From Streptomyces sp. TSRI0107 (GTDB taxonomy: Bacteria; Actinomycetota; Actinomycetes; Streptomycetales; Streptomycetaceae), in assembly GCF_001905845.1 (NCBI RefSeq), contig NZ_LIVZ01000016.1, forward strand, positions 79,899 to 143,898: a DNA stretch of 64,000 bases. The letters run 5' to 3'. Below the pieces are notes generated by a model. It saw only the letters and a list, made by a program, of their open reading frames with translations. It made no database searches and was not told where the DNA came from. Below are positions 39,442-48,338 of this stretch, piece after piece. Both the position numbers and the translations under genes were made by a program. How positions within the stretch are numbered: the first letter of the stretch is position 1; each line of letters starts with the position of its first letter.

Positions 39442-41451
39442 GTGCCGCAGACCATCGCCCCGCGCGTCCGAAGCCTGGTGCTGCTGCTCCTGGCCGTCGT
39501 CGGCGCGCTCCTCGCCGGTGCGGCGCCCGCCTCCGCGCACGCCGCGCTCACCGGCAGCGACCCCCAGCAGGGTGCGGTGGTCGACAAGGCGCCCGCGCAG
39601 GTCTCGCTCACCTTCTCCGAGACGGTCTCGCTGTCCGACGACGCGCTGCGGGTCCTCGACCCCAAGGGCGGGCGCGTCGACACCGGCGAGCCGACCGGCA
39701 CCGGCGGCGCCACCTACTCGGTGAAGCTGAAGCCCGGCCTGCCCGACGGCACGTACACCGTGTCGTACCAGGTCGTGTCGGCGGACAGCCATCCCGTCGC
39801 CGGGGCGTTCACCTTCTCCGTCGGCGCGCCCTCCGAGACCACCGTCACGGTGTCCGGCGAGACGTCGGACGGCGGAGTCGTCGGCCTGCTGTACGACCTC
39901 GGACGGTACGCGTCCTACGCCGGGTTCATCGTGCTCGTCGGCGGCGCCGCGTTCGTGCTCGCCTGCTGGCCGCGCGGCGCGGGCGTACGGGCCGTGCAGC
40001 GGCTCGTCGTCTCCGGATGGCTGGCCCTCACCGCGGCCACGCTCGGCTTGCTGCTCCTGCGCGGCTCCTACACGACGTCCGGGAAGTTCGCGGACGTCTT
40101 CGACCTGGACCTGCTCGGGCAGGTGCTGCAGACCAAGACCGGCGCGGCCCTCGTCTCCCGGCTGCTGCTGCTCGCCGCGGCGGCGCTGTTCATCTCCGTG
40201 CTCTTCGGGGCGTTCGCCCGGCGGGTCGAGGGCGAGGGCGAGCAGGACCGGAAGGAGACGCGGGACCTCGCCTTCGGACTCGCCGTCGGCGGGGTCGTCG
40301 TGGCCGCCGGGCTCGCGGCGAGCTGGGCCATGGCCGAGCACGCCTCCACCGGCATCCAGCCCGGGATCGCCATGCCCGTCGACGTCGCCCATCTGCTGGC
40401 CGTCGCGGCCTGGCTCGGCGGACTCGGCGCGCTGCTCGTCGCGCTGTACCGGGCACCCGTGGAGACCCCGCTCGGGACCACGGTCGTACGGCGGTTCTCC
40501 CAGGTCGCCTTCGGCAGCGTGGTCGCGCTGGTCGCGACCGGGATCTACCAGTCCTGGCGCCAGGTCGGCTCCTGGTCGGCGCTCACCGGCACCCGGTACG
40601 GGCAGCTGCTGTGCGTGAAGGTCGGGCTCGTGCTGCTGCTCCTCGGGGTCGCGTGGATCTCACGCCGATGGACCGCGAGGCTGGCGGACACGGTGAACGT
40701 GGCGGTGGAAGAGCGCGGGGAGCGCGTCGAGGCACGGGTCGGGAGCGCTGGGGCCGAGCGTCGGGCCGAGGGTGCCGGGACGGCGGAGGGCGCCGGCGAG
40801 AAGGGCGACAGTGCAGAGAAGGGGGCGTCCTCGTCCTCGTCGGCCTCGTCTTCCTCCTCCGACGCCGAACCCGACCCCGAGCGCGCCGCTCAGCTCGCCC
40901 GGCAGCGGGCCGCCGTCGACACCGCGCGGCAGAAGCGGGAGCGGGACGCCGACCCGAACCGGTACGGACTGCGCCGCTCGGTGCTGGCCGAGGCGGGTGT
41001 CGCCGTCGTCCTGCTGGCCGTCACCACCGCGCTGACGTCCACCGAGCCGGGCCGTACCGAGGAGGAGGCCAAGGCGGCCACGGCGGCCTCGTCGTCGACC
41101 TCCACGACCGGGACCGTCACCCTCGACATCCCCTTCGACACCGGCGGCGAGGACGGCAAGGGCGTCGTCCGTGTCGACCTCGACCCCGCGCGGACCGGCG
41201 CCAACGAGATGCACGTCTATGTGACCCGGCCGAACGGCCGGGCCTTCGACGTCCCCGAGGTGAAGGTCGCCTTCACCCTGGAGTCCCAGGACATCGGGCC
41301 GCTGCCCGTCGTCCCGGACCACATCACCACCGGACACTGGTCGGCGAGCGGAGTGCAGATCCCCATGGCGGGCGAGTGGAAGATCGCCGTGACCGTGCGG
41401 ACCTCCGACATCGACCAGGTGACCGTCGACAAGAACGCGCAGATCGGCTGA
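39442..41451 (+). CDS. CopC-CopD fusion copper transport protein
   Basis: A 669-residue protein like B. subtilis YcnJ. A signal peptide (LVLLLLAVVGALLAGAAPASA) is followed at once by a CopC domain whose mature N-terminal His (HAALTGSDP) and DSHPVAG motif bind Cu(II). A CopD membrane domain of about eight helices follows (about 150-415). Then come a charged Ser/Glu-rich cytoplasmic linker (SSSSASSSSS run), another helix, and a C-terminal YtkA/FixH-like extracellular beta domain (about 545-669). It is thought to import copper across the membrane. It is close behind the PCuAC gene, in the same operon. Confidence 0.92.
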   Translation: MPQTIAPRVRSLVLLLLAVVGALLAGAAPASAHAALTGSDPQQGAVVDKAPAQVSLTFSETVSLSDDALRVLDPKGGRVDTGEPTGTGGATYSVKLKPGLPDGTYTVSYQVVSADSHPVAGAFTFSVGAPSETTVTVSGETSDGGVVGLLYDLGRYASYAGFIVLVGGAAFVLACWPRGAGVRAVQRLVVSGWLALTAATLGLLLLRGSYTTSGKFADVFDLDLLGQVLQTKTGAALVSRLLLLAAAALFISVLFGAFARRVEGEGEQDRKETRDLAFGLAVGGVVVAAGLAASWAMAEHASTGIQPGIAMPVDVAHLLAVAAWLGGLGALLVALYRAPVETPLGTTVVRRFSQVAFGSVVALVATGIYQSWRQVGSWSALTGTRYGQLLCVKVGLVLLLLGVAWISRRWTARLADTVNVAVEERGERVEARVGSAGAERRAEGAGTAEGAGEKGDSAEKGASSSSSASSSSSDAEPDPERAAQLARQRAAVDTARQKRERDADPNRYGLRRSVLAEAGVAVVLLAVTTALTSTEPGRTEEEAKAATAASSSTSTTGTVTLDIPFDTGGEDGKGVVRVDLDPARTGANEMHVYVTRPNGRAFDVPEVKVAFTLESQDIGPLPVVPDHITTGHWSASGVQIPMAGEWKIAVTVRTSDIDQVTVDKNAQIG

Positions 41452-41461
41452 ACCCCACACC

Positions 41462-42763
41462 ATGCCTGACCAGACGGCTGACAAGTCCATTGCGGAGGCC
41501 CGGACGCCCGGCACCCCCGGCGCCCCCGGTACGTCCGGCACGCCCCTGAGGGACGGCCTGTCCCGTCGCCGGCTGCTCGGCACCGCCGGTGCCACCGGGC
41601 TCGTGCTCGGCGCGGCGGGCGGCGCCGTGGGCTACGCCTCGGCGCCCTCCGCGGCGACGCCGCTCACCTCGCTCGGCGCCGGGGAGGTGATGTTTCACGG
41701 GAAACATCAGCCCGGCATCACCACCCCGACGCAGTCCCGCGGCCATCTCGTCGCCTTCGACCTCGCGCCCGGCGCCGGCCGCAAGGAGGCCGCCGCGCTG
41801 CTGCGTCGCTGGTCGGAGACGGCCCGGCGGCTGATGGCCGGCGAACCGGCCGGGCAGGACGACACGGACGTCGCCCGGGACGCCGGACCGTCGTCCCTCA
41901 CGGTCACCTTCGGCTTCGGGCACGGCTTCTTCGGCCGTACGGGACTGGAGAAGCAGCGCCCGGTCGCCCTGGACCCGCTGCCGGACTTCTCCTCCGACCA
42001 GCTCGACAAGAAGCGCAGCGACGGCGACCTGTGGGTGCAGATCGGCGCCGACGACGCCCTGGTCGCCTTCCACGCGCTGCGCGCCATCCAGAAGGACGCG
42101 GGAAGCGCGGCCCGGGTCCGCTGGCAGATGAACGGCTTCAACCGCTCGCCGGGCGCCACCGCCCACCCGATGACCGCCCGCAACCTGATGGGCCAGGTCG
42201 ACGGCACCCGCAATCCGAAGCCGGCCGAGCCCGACTTCGAGCAGCGGATCTTCGTGCCCGCGAGCGGGGAGCCCGCGTGGATGGCGAACGGCTCCTACGC
42301 CGTCGTACGCCGGATCCGCATGCTCCTCGACGACTGGGAGAAGCTGTCGCTCAAGGCCCAGGAGGACGTCATCGGGCGCCGCAAGTCCGACGGGGCGCCG
42401 CTGTCCGGGGGCGACGAGACCACCGAGATGGACCTGGAGAAGGTCGACGCCGAGGGCAACCTGGTCGTGCCGATCAACGCGCACGCCCGCATCACCCGGC
42501 CCGACCAGAACGGCGGCGCGGCGATGCTCCGGCGCCCCTTCTCCTTCCACGACGGCATCGACGCCGACGGGGTGCCCGACGCGGGGCTGCTGTTCGTCTG
42601 CTGGCAGGCGGACCCGCTGCGCGGCTTCGTGCCGGTGCAGCGCAAGCTCGACCGCGGCGACGCGCTGTCACGCTTCATCCGGCACGAGGCGAGCGGGCTG
42701 TTCGCGGTGCCGGGCGGGGCGGCGGAGGGCGAGTACGTCGGGCAGCGGCTGCTGGAGGGCTGA
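41462..42763 (+). CDS. efeB: Tat-exported Dyp-type peroxidase (EfeB-like)
   Basis: A 433-residue Dyp-type haem peroxidase. The Tat signal is DGLSRRRLLGTAGATG, and the family motif GxxDG appears as GQVDGTRNP with the distal Asp; DLWVQIGADD and RRPFSFHDG are also characteristic. EfeB proteins oxidise Fe(II) or dyes with H2O2; here the gene follows the copper proteins by 10 bp rather than efeO/efeU, so its role may be tied to copper or redox. Codons just after the signal peptide form a parS-like palindrome. Confidence 0.9.
   Translation: MPDQTADKSIAEARTPGTPGAPGTSGTPLRDGLSRRRLLGTAGATGLVLGAAGGAVGYASAPSAATPLTSLGAGEVMFHGKHQPGITTPTQSRGHLVAFDLAPGAGRKEAAALLRRWSETARRLMAGEPAGQDDTDVARDAGPSSLTVTFGFGHGFFGRTGLEKQRPVALDPLPDFSSDQLDKKRSDGDLWVQIGADDALVAFHALRAIQKDAGSAARVRWQMNGFNRSPGATAHPMTARNLMGQVDGTRNPKPAEPDFEQRIFVPASGEPAWMANGSYAVVRRIRMLLDDWEKLSLKAQEDVIGRRKSDGAPLSGGDETTEMDLEKVDAEGNLVVPINAHARITRPDQNGGAAMLRRPFSFHDGIDADGVPDAGLLFVCWQADPLRGFVPVQRKLDRGDALSRFIRHEASGLFAVPGGAAEGEYVGQRLLEG
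41692..41705. promoter_or_regulatory. parS-like site 3 (one mismatch), inside efeB
   Basis: GTTTCACGGGAAAC differs from parS at a single central base (G for T at position 9). It lies within coding sequence and encodes the residues around MFHGKHQ. Confidence 0.7.
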
Positions 42764-42825
42764 CCGGGGTGCGCGGCGGTGAGACGTCCGAGCCATGGGG
42801 TGAGACGCCGCATTAGGGTGAGGTC

Positions 42826-43758
42826 ATGCCAGCCAGCTATGCGTATCTCGGCCCCGAAGGCACCTTCACCGAAGTCGCCCTGCGCACCCTCCCGGAGGCG
42901 GCGACGCGGGAGCTGATCCCGTACGTGTCCGTGCAGTCCGCGCTCGACGCGGTGCGCAACGGTGACGCCGAGGCGGCGTTCGTGCCGATCGAGAACTCCG
43001 TCGAGGGCGGGATCACCACCACCCTCGACGAGCTGGTCGCCGGCCGGCCGCTGATGATCTACCGCGAGGTGCTGCTGTCGATCACCTTCGCGCTGCTGGT
43101 GCGCCCGGGCACCAAGCTGTCGGACATCAAGACGGTCACCGCCCACCCGGCCGCGCAGCCCCAGGTGCGCAACTGGCTGAAGGCGAACCTCCCGGACGTG
43201 ACCTGGGAGTCGGCCGCCTCGAACGCGGACGGCGCCCGGCTGGTGCAGGAGGGCCGCTACGACGCCGCCTTCGCCGGTGAGTTCGCGGCCGCCCGGTACG
43301 GCCTGGAGGCCCTGGAGACGGAGATCCACGACGCGGAGAACGCCCAGACCCGCTTCGTGCTGGTCGGCCGCCCCGCCCGGCCCGCGGCGCCGACCGGTGC
43401 GGACAAGACCTCCGTGGTGCTGTGGCAGCGCGACGACCACCCGGGCGCGCTGCGCGACCTGCTGGGCGAGTTCGCGTCACGCGGCATCAACCTGATGCTG
43501 CTCCAGTCCCGCCCGACGGGCGCCGGCATCGGGAACTACTGCTTCTGCATCGACGCCGAGGGCCATATCTCCGACCGCCGGGTCGCCGAGGCGCTGATGG
43601 GACTGAAGCGGATCTGTCTCCAGGTGCGCTTCCTCGGTTCGTACCCGCGGGCGGATGTCCGGCCGGGCGAGGTGCTGCCGCCTCGGCAGGGGACGTCGGA
43701 CGAGGCGTTCACGACGGCGTCGGACTGGGTGGCGCGCTGCCAGGACGGTCGGTTCTAG
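42826..43758 (+). CDS. pheA: Prephenate dehydratase
   Basis: A 310-residue enzyme converting prephenate to phenylpyruvate in phenylalanine synthesis. The PDT domain (about 1-185) opens YAYLGPEGTFTE and holds PIENSVEGGITTTLDEL and the catalytic TRF (NAQTRFVLVG). The ACT regulatory domain (about 195-280) contains HPGALRDLLGEFASRGINL and LLQSRPT, the phenylalanine-binding site; the usual ESRP is QSRP here. It is monofunctional, with no chorismate mutase domain. Start ATG 42826. The 3' side is the DnaA-box cluster. Confidence 0.95.
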   Translation: MPASYAYLGPEGTFTEVALRTLPEAATRELIPYVSVQSALDAVRNGDAEAAFVPIENSVEGGITTTLDELVAGRPLMIYREVLLSITFALLVRPGTKLSDIKTVTAHPAAQPQVRNWLKANLPDVTWESAASNADGARLVQEGRYDAAFAGEFAAARYGLEALETEIHDAENAQTRFVLVGRPARPAAPTGADKTSVVLWQRDDHPGALRDLLGEFASRGINLMLLQSRPTGAGIGNYCFCIDAEGHISDRRVAEALMGLKRICLQVRFLGSYPRADVRPGEVLPPRQGTSDEAFTTASDWVARCQDGRF

Positions 43759-43798
43759 CCAGTCCCACTGTCCCACTGGTCCTACCTGCCGATTTTCG

Positions 43799-44110
43799 TT
43801 GTCCACAGAAGTTATCCACAGGTCCGCTTCTCGACCTGGGGACAAGTCGACAACGAAGTGCGATGTAGTCGACAAATCGCCCTACAGGCGGCAAGGCCGT
43901 CCACAGGGCCACAGGTCACCCTTCGTCCATCTGTTTCCTTCGATCAATCCTTTGGGGTGACCCAATTCCACTCGAAAGTGGAGGCGGGGGTGGTTTGGAT
44001 CTGGAATTCCTCGTCCCGCTTGCCCGATTCGGAATGATCACTTCCGGTGTCCACAGATCTTTCGCACAGCCTGTGGATAACTCTTCGCGGCTGTGGATTC
44101 CTGTGGACGA
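43799..44110. promoter_or_regulatory. DnaA-box cluster in the pheA-serS intergenic region
   Basis: Three perfect DnaA boxes are TTGTCCACA (43799-43807), TTATCCACA (43812-43820) and, inverted, TTATCCACA (44072-44080). Boxes with one mismatch lie at 43837-43845 and 44102-44110 (inverted) and at 44047-44055. Looser matches lie at 43897-43905 and 44092-44100. The 556-bp gap has no gene. S. coelicolor has a published high-affinity DnaA cluster (D78) outside oriC that restrains replication initiation; this is probably its counterpart, an inference from memory of gene context. Promoters for serS must also be here. Confidence 0.85.
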
Positions 44111-44314
44111 ACGGTCCTCAAGTCCCGCCCGCCACAAGGGATTCCAGAAGGTTCCGGTCAACGGGCGACCTTCCGGAGTGCCCCGTTCCGGGGGGTGAGA
44201 TCCTTTTTATTGACAGCGTAGAGCACAGTCGGCAAATGGCGCATAACGGAACGTAAGTGGCGACGCGGAATAGTGGGTCGTGAGCCGTCACCCCGCACCG
44301 GTAGCCTTGAGCGC

Positions 44315-45592
44315 GTGATTGACCTTCGCCTGCTCCGTGAGGACCCCGACCGTGTGCGCGCGTCCCAGCGCGCCCGTGGAGAGGACGTCGCGCTCGTCGA
44401 CGCTCTCCTGTCTGCCGACGAGCGGCGCAGGTCGTCCGGCGTCCGCTTCGACGAGCTGCGGTCCGAGCAGAAGTCGCTCGGCAAGCTCATCCCCAAGGCC
44501 TCGCCGGAAGAGAAGGCCGAGCTGCTGAAGCGGGCCGAACAGCTCAAGGCCGACGTCAAGGCCGCCGAGGCCGAGCGCGACGCCGCCGACTCCGAGACCC
44601 AGGAGCTGCTGCTCAAGCTCGGCAACCTCGTCCACCCCGACGTGCCCGTCGGCGGCGAGGAGGACTTCGCCACGCTGGAGACGCACGGCACGATCCGCGA
44701 CTTCGGCGCGGAGGGCTTCGAGCCCAGGGACCACCTGGAGCTCGGCCAGCTCCTCGGCGCCATCGACGTCGAGCGCGGCGCGAAGGTCTCCGGCTCCCGC
44801 TTCTACTTCCTCACCGGCGTCGGCGCGCTGCTGGAGCTCGCGCTGGTCAACGCCGCGATGGCGCAGGCCACGGCGGCGGGCTTCACCCCGATGCTGACGC
44901 CCGCGCTGGTGCGCCCGCAGTCGATGGCCGGCACCGGCTTCCTCGGCCAGGCCGCGCAGGACGTGTACCACCTGCCGAACGACGACCTGTACCTGGTCGG
45001 CACCTCCGAGGTGGCCCTCGCGGCCTACCACATGGACGAGATCATCGAGGCCGACCGCCTCCCGCTGCGTTACGCGGGCTTCTCGCCCTGCTTCCGCCGC
45101 GAGGCCGGCTCGCACGGCAAGGACACGCGCGGCATCTTCCGCGTGCACCAGTTCGACAAGGTCGAGATGTTCTCCTACGTGGCTCCGGAGGAGTCGCAGG
45201 CGGAGCACCAGCGCCTGCTGGAGTGGGAGAAGCAGTGGCTGACCTCGCTCGAGCTGCCGTTCCGCGTCATCGACGTCGCCTCGGCCGACCTGGGTTCCTC
45301 GGCCTCCCGCAAGTTCGACTGCGAGGCGTGGATCCCGACCCAGGGCAAGTACCGCGAGCTGACCTCGACCTCGGACTGCACCGAGTTCCAGTCCCGCCGC
45401 CTGTCGATCCGGGTCCGTGACGGCAAGCAGGTCCGGCCGCTGGCGACGCTCAACGGCACCCTGTGCGCCGTGCCGCGCACGATCGTGGCGATCCTGGAGA
45501 ACCACCAGCAGGCCGACGGCTCGGTGCGCGTGCCCGAGGTGCTGCGCCCCTACCTGGGCGGACGTGAGGTTCTGGAGCCGGTCGCCAAGTGA
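44315..45592 (+). CDS. serS: Seryl-tRNA synthetase
   Basis: A 425-residue class II synthetase that charges tRNA-Ser; two tRNA-Ser genes lie elsewhere in the window. The N-terminal coiled-coil arm that grips the long variable arm spans about 30-110. Motif 2 is FRREAGSHGKDTRGIFRVHQF, preceded by LVGTSEVALAAYH; the motif 3 region is NGTLCAVPRTIVAILENHQ. GTG 44315 gives the canonical VIDLRLLREDP N-terminus; the longer GTG 44273 is less likely. The stop overlaps the next start by 4 bp (GTGA). Confidence 0.96.
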   Translation: MIDLRLLREDPDRVRASQRARGEDVALVDALLSADERRRSSGVRFDELRSEQKSLGKLIPKASPEEKAELLKRAEQLKADVKAAEAERDAADSETQELLLKLGNLVHPDVPVGGEEDFATLETHGTIRDFGAEGFEPRDHLELGQLLGAIDVERGAKVSGSRFYFLTGVGALLELALVNAAMAQATAAGFTPMLTPALVRPQSMAGTGFLGQAAQDVYHLPNDDLYLVGTSEVALAAYHMDEIIEADRLPLRYAGFSPCFRREAGSHGKDTRGIFRVHQFDKVEMFSYVAPEESQAEHQRLLEWEKQWLTSLELPFRVIDVASADLGSSASRKFDCEAWIPTQGKYRELTSTSDCTEFQSRRLSIRVRDGKQVRPLATLNGTLCAVPRTIVAILENHQQADGSVRVPEVLRPYLGGREVLEPVAK

Positions 45593-46398
45593 GTACGGCC
45601 TCCGGGTTCCCGTTCCGGCTGATCGCCACCGACCTCGACGGAACGCTGCTGCGCTCCGACGACACGGTGTCGCGGCGCACCCGTGACGCGCTCGCCGCGG
45701 CCACCGCGGCGGGCGCCGCGCACATCGTCGTCACCGGGCGCGCGGTCCCGTGGACCCGGCCCGTTCTCGACGACCTCGGCTACCAGGGCCTCGCCGTCTG
45801 CGGCCAGGGCGCCCAGGTGTACCACGCCGGCGAGCACCGTCTGCTGACCTCGGTCACGCTGGACCGGCAGCTCGCCGGGGTGGCGCTGGCCAAGATCGAG
45901 GCGGAGACCGGCCCGCTGTATCTGGCGGCGAGCCGGGACGGTCTGGACGGCGATGTGCTGGTGGGCCCCGGTTACGAGGTGCAGGGCACCCTTCCGGCGG
46001 TCCCGTTCACGGACGCCTCCGACCTGTGGACCGCGCCGCTGAACAAGCTGTACATCCAGCACCCCACCCTCGACGACGACGAGCTGGCCGCGATCGCCAC
46101 GCGGGTGGCCGGCGGTTTCGTCACCGTCCTCATCGCGGGCGAGGGCATCGTGGAGCTGCTGCCGCTCGGACTGTCCAAGGCCACGGGTCTGTCCCTGGCG
46201 GCGCGGCGGCTGGGCCTGAAGGCGGCCGACACGCTCGCTTTCGGCGACATGCCCAACGACATCCCGATGTTCGGCTGGGCGGCCCGAGGCGTGGCCATGG
46301 CCAACGCCCACGAGGAGCTGAAGGCGGTCGCCGACGAGGTGACGTCCTCCAACGAGGAGGACGGGATCGCCGTGGCGCTGGAACGACTGCTGGCCTAG
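45589..46398 (+). CDS. HAD-superfamily Cof-type phosphatase
   Basis: A 269-residue phosphatase with nucleophile motif LIATDLDGTLLRSDD, the motif II threonine IVVTGRA and the C-terminal GDMPNDIPMFGWAARG. It is a paralogue of the gene at 6.5 kb. It starts at a GTG overlapping the serS stop by 4 bp, so it is co-translated with serS, a pairing common in Streptomyces genomes. The substrate is unknown; a house-cleaning role on phosphorylated metabolites is plausible. A hairpin (46416-46436) follows. Confidence 0.9.
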   Translation: MSTASGFPFRLIATDLDGTLLRSDDTVSRRTRDALAAATAAGAAHIVVTGRAVPWTRPVLDDLGYQGLAVCGQGAQVYHAGEHRLLTSVTLDRQLAGVALAKIEAETGPLYLAASRDGLDGDVLVGPGYEVQGTLPAVPFTDASDLWTAPLNKLYIQHPTLDDDELAAIATRVAGGFVTVLIAGEGIVELLPLGLSKATGLSLAARRLGLKAADTLAFGDMPNDIPMFGWAARGVAMANAHEELKAVADEVTSSNEEDGIAVALERLLA

Positions 46399-46415
46399 CC
46401 TCGGGCTGCCCAGGA

Positions 46416-46656
46416 CGCCTCTTTCGAACAGAGGCGAAGGCGGGAAGGGCGGCCCACGCGAGTGTGCGTCGCGTGCTCGAAGCGGCCGCCCCGGGCAGCT
46501 CCCCGTGTGCGGCGGGCTCTACGGAGGGGTGCTGACTACTCCGGAGCCCGCCGGCGGCTGCCCTGAAGGGAGTGCGGCGTACTGCCGTGCATGGGCATCG
46601 CCGGACTCCTCTCCCGGTTCGTGGTGGACGACAACCACTGTGCCGGTGTGAGGAGT
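46416..46656. ncRNA. Highly structured intergenic region, candidate RNA or terminator array
   Basis: The 298-bp gap between convergent genes contains three nested inverted repeats and no gene. (1) CGCCTCT/AGAGGCG, 46416-46436. (2) A long hairpin, 46493-46563: outer GGGCAGC/GCTGCCC, middle CGGCGGGCTC/GAGCCCGCCG, inner CGGAG/CTCCG around a 12-nt loop. (3) 46605-46656: ACTCCTC/GAGGAGT, CCGG/CCGG and GTGGT/ACCAC around an 8-nt loop. One hairpin would be enough for termination, so a stable RNA is possible. It lacks the SRP-RNA apical motif. Strand is undetermined. Confidence 0.4.
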
Positions 46657-46696
46657 CGGGCGCCACCGATTAACGGGGCCGTCCGCGGCGGGGCGG

Positions 46697-47416
46697 CTAC
46701 TCCTCGCCCGCGAGGGTCAGGGAGCGCAGTTTCTGCCCGGCGTACCAGGTGGCGAGCACGGTCACCGCGGCCAGCAGCACCGTCGCCGTGGTCAGCCCCA
46801 CGTCCGAGGTGATCAGATCTCCGCCGGAGACCTTCTGGGCCACCGCCAGCGACCACTGCTGGACGCTGAGGGTGCGGGCGCCGGGCACCAGGGAGCCGAA
46901 CAGCGCCTCCCAGACCAGGGCGTAGACCAGCCCGAACACCACGGCGTGCCGGGAGACCGTGCCGAGCAGCAGGAACAGCGCCGCGTAGGCGATGGACGCC
47001 ACCAGCGCGGCCACCGTGTAGGCGACGGCGATCTGCTGTCCGTTGCCGTTGAGGATCAGGCCCGCGACGAGGGTCGGGATCGCCGAGAACACCATGGTCA
47101 CGGCGATCGCGACGATGAGTTTGGTGTAGATGATCGTCGGCCGCTTCAGCGGCTTGGACAGCAGGTACACCACGGAGCCGTCGTCGATCTCCGGGCCGAT
47201 CGCGCCGGTGCCGGCGATGACGCCGATGATCGGGACCATGGTGGCGAGGGCGAAGCCGCCGAGGACGTTCACGGCCGTCTGGTCGTCGGCGCCGGACAGG
47301 GCGCGCACCGCGACGGCGATGACGATCAGCAGCAGCGGCAGCGCGCCGAGGATGAGCGCGCGGCGGCGGCCGAGCAGGGCCCGGTAGGTGAGCCGGGCGA
47401 CGGTGGGGTCGTACAT
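46697..47416 (-). CDS. ABC-2 type transporter permease
   Basis: A 239-residue membrane protein with six predicted helices, e.g. ALILGALPLLLIVIAVAVRAL, LGGFALATMVPIIGVIAGTGA and AYAALFLLLGTVSRHAVVFGLVYALVW. The EIDDGSVVYLLSKPLKRPTI segment is typical of ABC-2 permeases of the NatB/YhaP-like group. It is the last gene of a four-gene minus-strand operon and lies 10 bp after its cognate ATPase (47427-48338). The transported substrate is unknown; an export role is likely. Confidence 0.88.
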   Translation of the reverse strand: MYDPTVARLTYRALLGRRRALILGALPLLLIVIAVAVRALSGADDQTAVNVLGGFALATMVPIIGVIAGTGAIGPEIDDGSVVYLLSKPLKRPTIIYTKLIVAIAVTMVFSAIPTLVAGLILNGNGQQIAVAYTVAALVASIAYAALFLLLGTVSRHAVVFGLVYALVWEALFGSLVPGARTLSVQQWSLAVAQKVSGGDLITSDVGLTTATVLLAAVTVLATWYAGQKLRSLTLAGEE

Positions 47417-47426
47417 CTTCGGCCTC

Positions 47427-48338
47427 CTACGCCGCGACCAGATACGAGAAGACGGACTCGAGGGACTCGTCGGACGGCGAGACCGTCAGCAGCCGGATGC
47501 CGTGGTCCCGGGCCACCCGGGGCAGCAGGGCGGTGAAGCGGCCGAAGTCGACGGCCTGGATCCGCAGCGCGCCCTCGGCGAGGTCCACCTCGATGCCGGA
47601 GGTCGACGGGTCGGCGATGAGCGCGGCCGCGAGGGCGCGGTCGTCGCTTGAGCGGACCAGGTAGCGGTGCGGACGGTCGGTCATCAGACGGCGGATCTTG
47701 CGGAAGTCGCCGCTCGCCGCGTGCCGGCCCGCGACCACGACCTCGATGTGCCAGGCCAGCTGCTCGACCTCTTCGAGGATGTGGGAGGAGAACAGCACCG
47801 TGCGGCCCTCGTCGCCCATGCGCCGGAGCAGGTCCATGAGCTGCATGCGCTGGCGCGGGTCCATGCCGTTGAACGGCTCGTCGAGCAGCAGCAGCGAGGG
47901 GTCGTGGACGAGCGCGGAGGCCATCTTCACGCGCTGCCGCATGCCCTTGGAGTAGGTGGCGATCTTGCGGTCCTGCGCGTACTCCATCTCCACCGTGGCC
48001 AGCGCCTTCTGGGCGGCCTTGGCGTCCAGGCCCTGGAGTTCGGCGTTGGCGAGGACGAACTCGCGGCCGGTGAGGAAGTCGTACATCGCCTCGCGCTCGG
48101 GGACGATGCCGATGTGCTTGTAGATCTGCTCGTTGCGCCACACGGGCTGCCCGTCGAGGGTGACCGTGCCGGTGGAGGGGGCGAGGAAGCCGCCCATCAT
48201 GTTGATGAGGGTGGACTTTCCGGCGCCGTTGGGGCCGAGCAGGCCGGTGACGCCGGGGCCGATCGTCATGGTGATGTCGTTGACGGCGACCACGTTGCCG
48301 AACCAGCGGGAGACGTGGTCGATGCTGAGCGTGGTCAC
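47427..48338 (-). CDS. ABC transporter ATP-binding protein
   Basis: A 303-residue ATPase with Walker A GPNGAGKST, signature YSKGMRQRVKMASAL, Walker B LLLDEPFNGMD and the H-loop SSHILEEVEQL. A C-terminal extension of about 85 residues is typical of ABC-2 drug/lipid exporter ATPases. GTG 48338 overlaps the stop of the upstream permease by 4 bp. It pairs with the permease at 46697-47416. Confidence 0.92.
   Translation of the reverse strand: MTTLSIDHVSRWFGNVVAVNDITMTIGPGVTGLLGPNGAGKSTLINMMGGFLAPSTGTVTLDGQPVWRNEQIYKHIGIVPEREAMYDFLTGREFVLANAELQGLDAKAAQKALATVEMEYAQDRKIATYSKGMRQRVKMASALVHDPSLLLLDEPFNGMDPRQRMQLMDLLRRMGDEGRTVLFSSHILEEVEQLAWHIEVVVAGRHAASGDFRKIRRLMTDRPHRYLVRSSDDRALAAALIADPSTSGIEVDLAEGALRIQAVDFGRFTALLPRVARDHGIRLLTVSPSDESLESVFSYLVAA

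Noticed and set aside
46493..46563. Signal recognition particle (4.5S/ffs) RNA
   Set aside because: A long hairpin is present but the conserved GGTCAGG and GGAAGCAGC apical motifs are absent.
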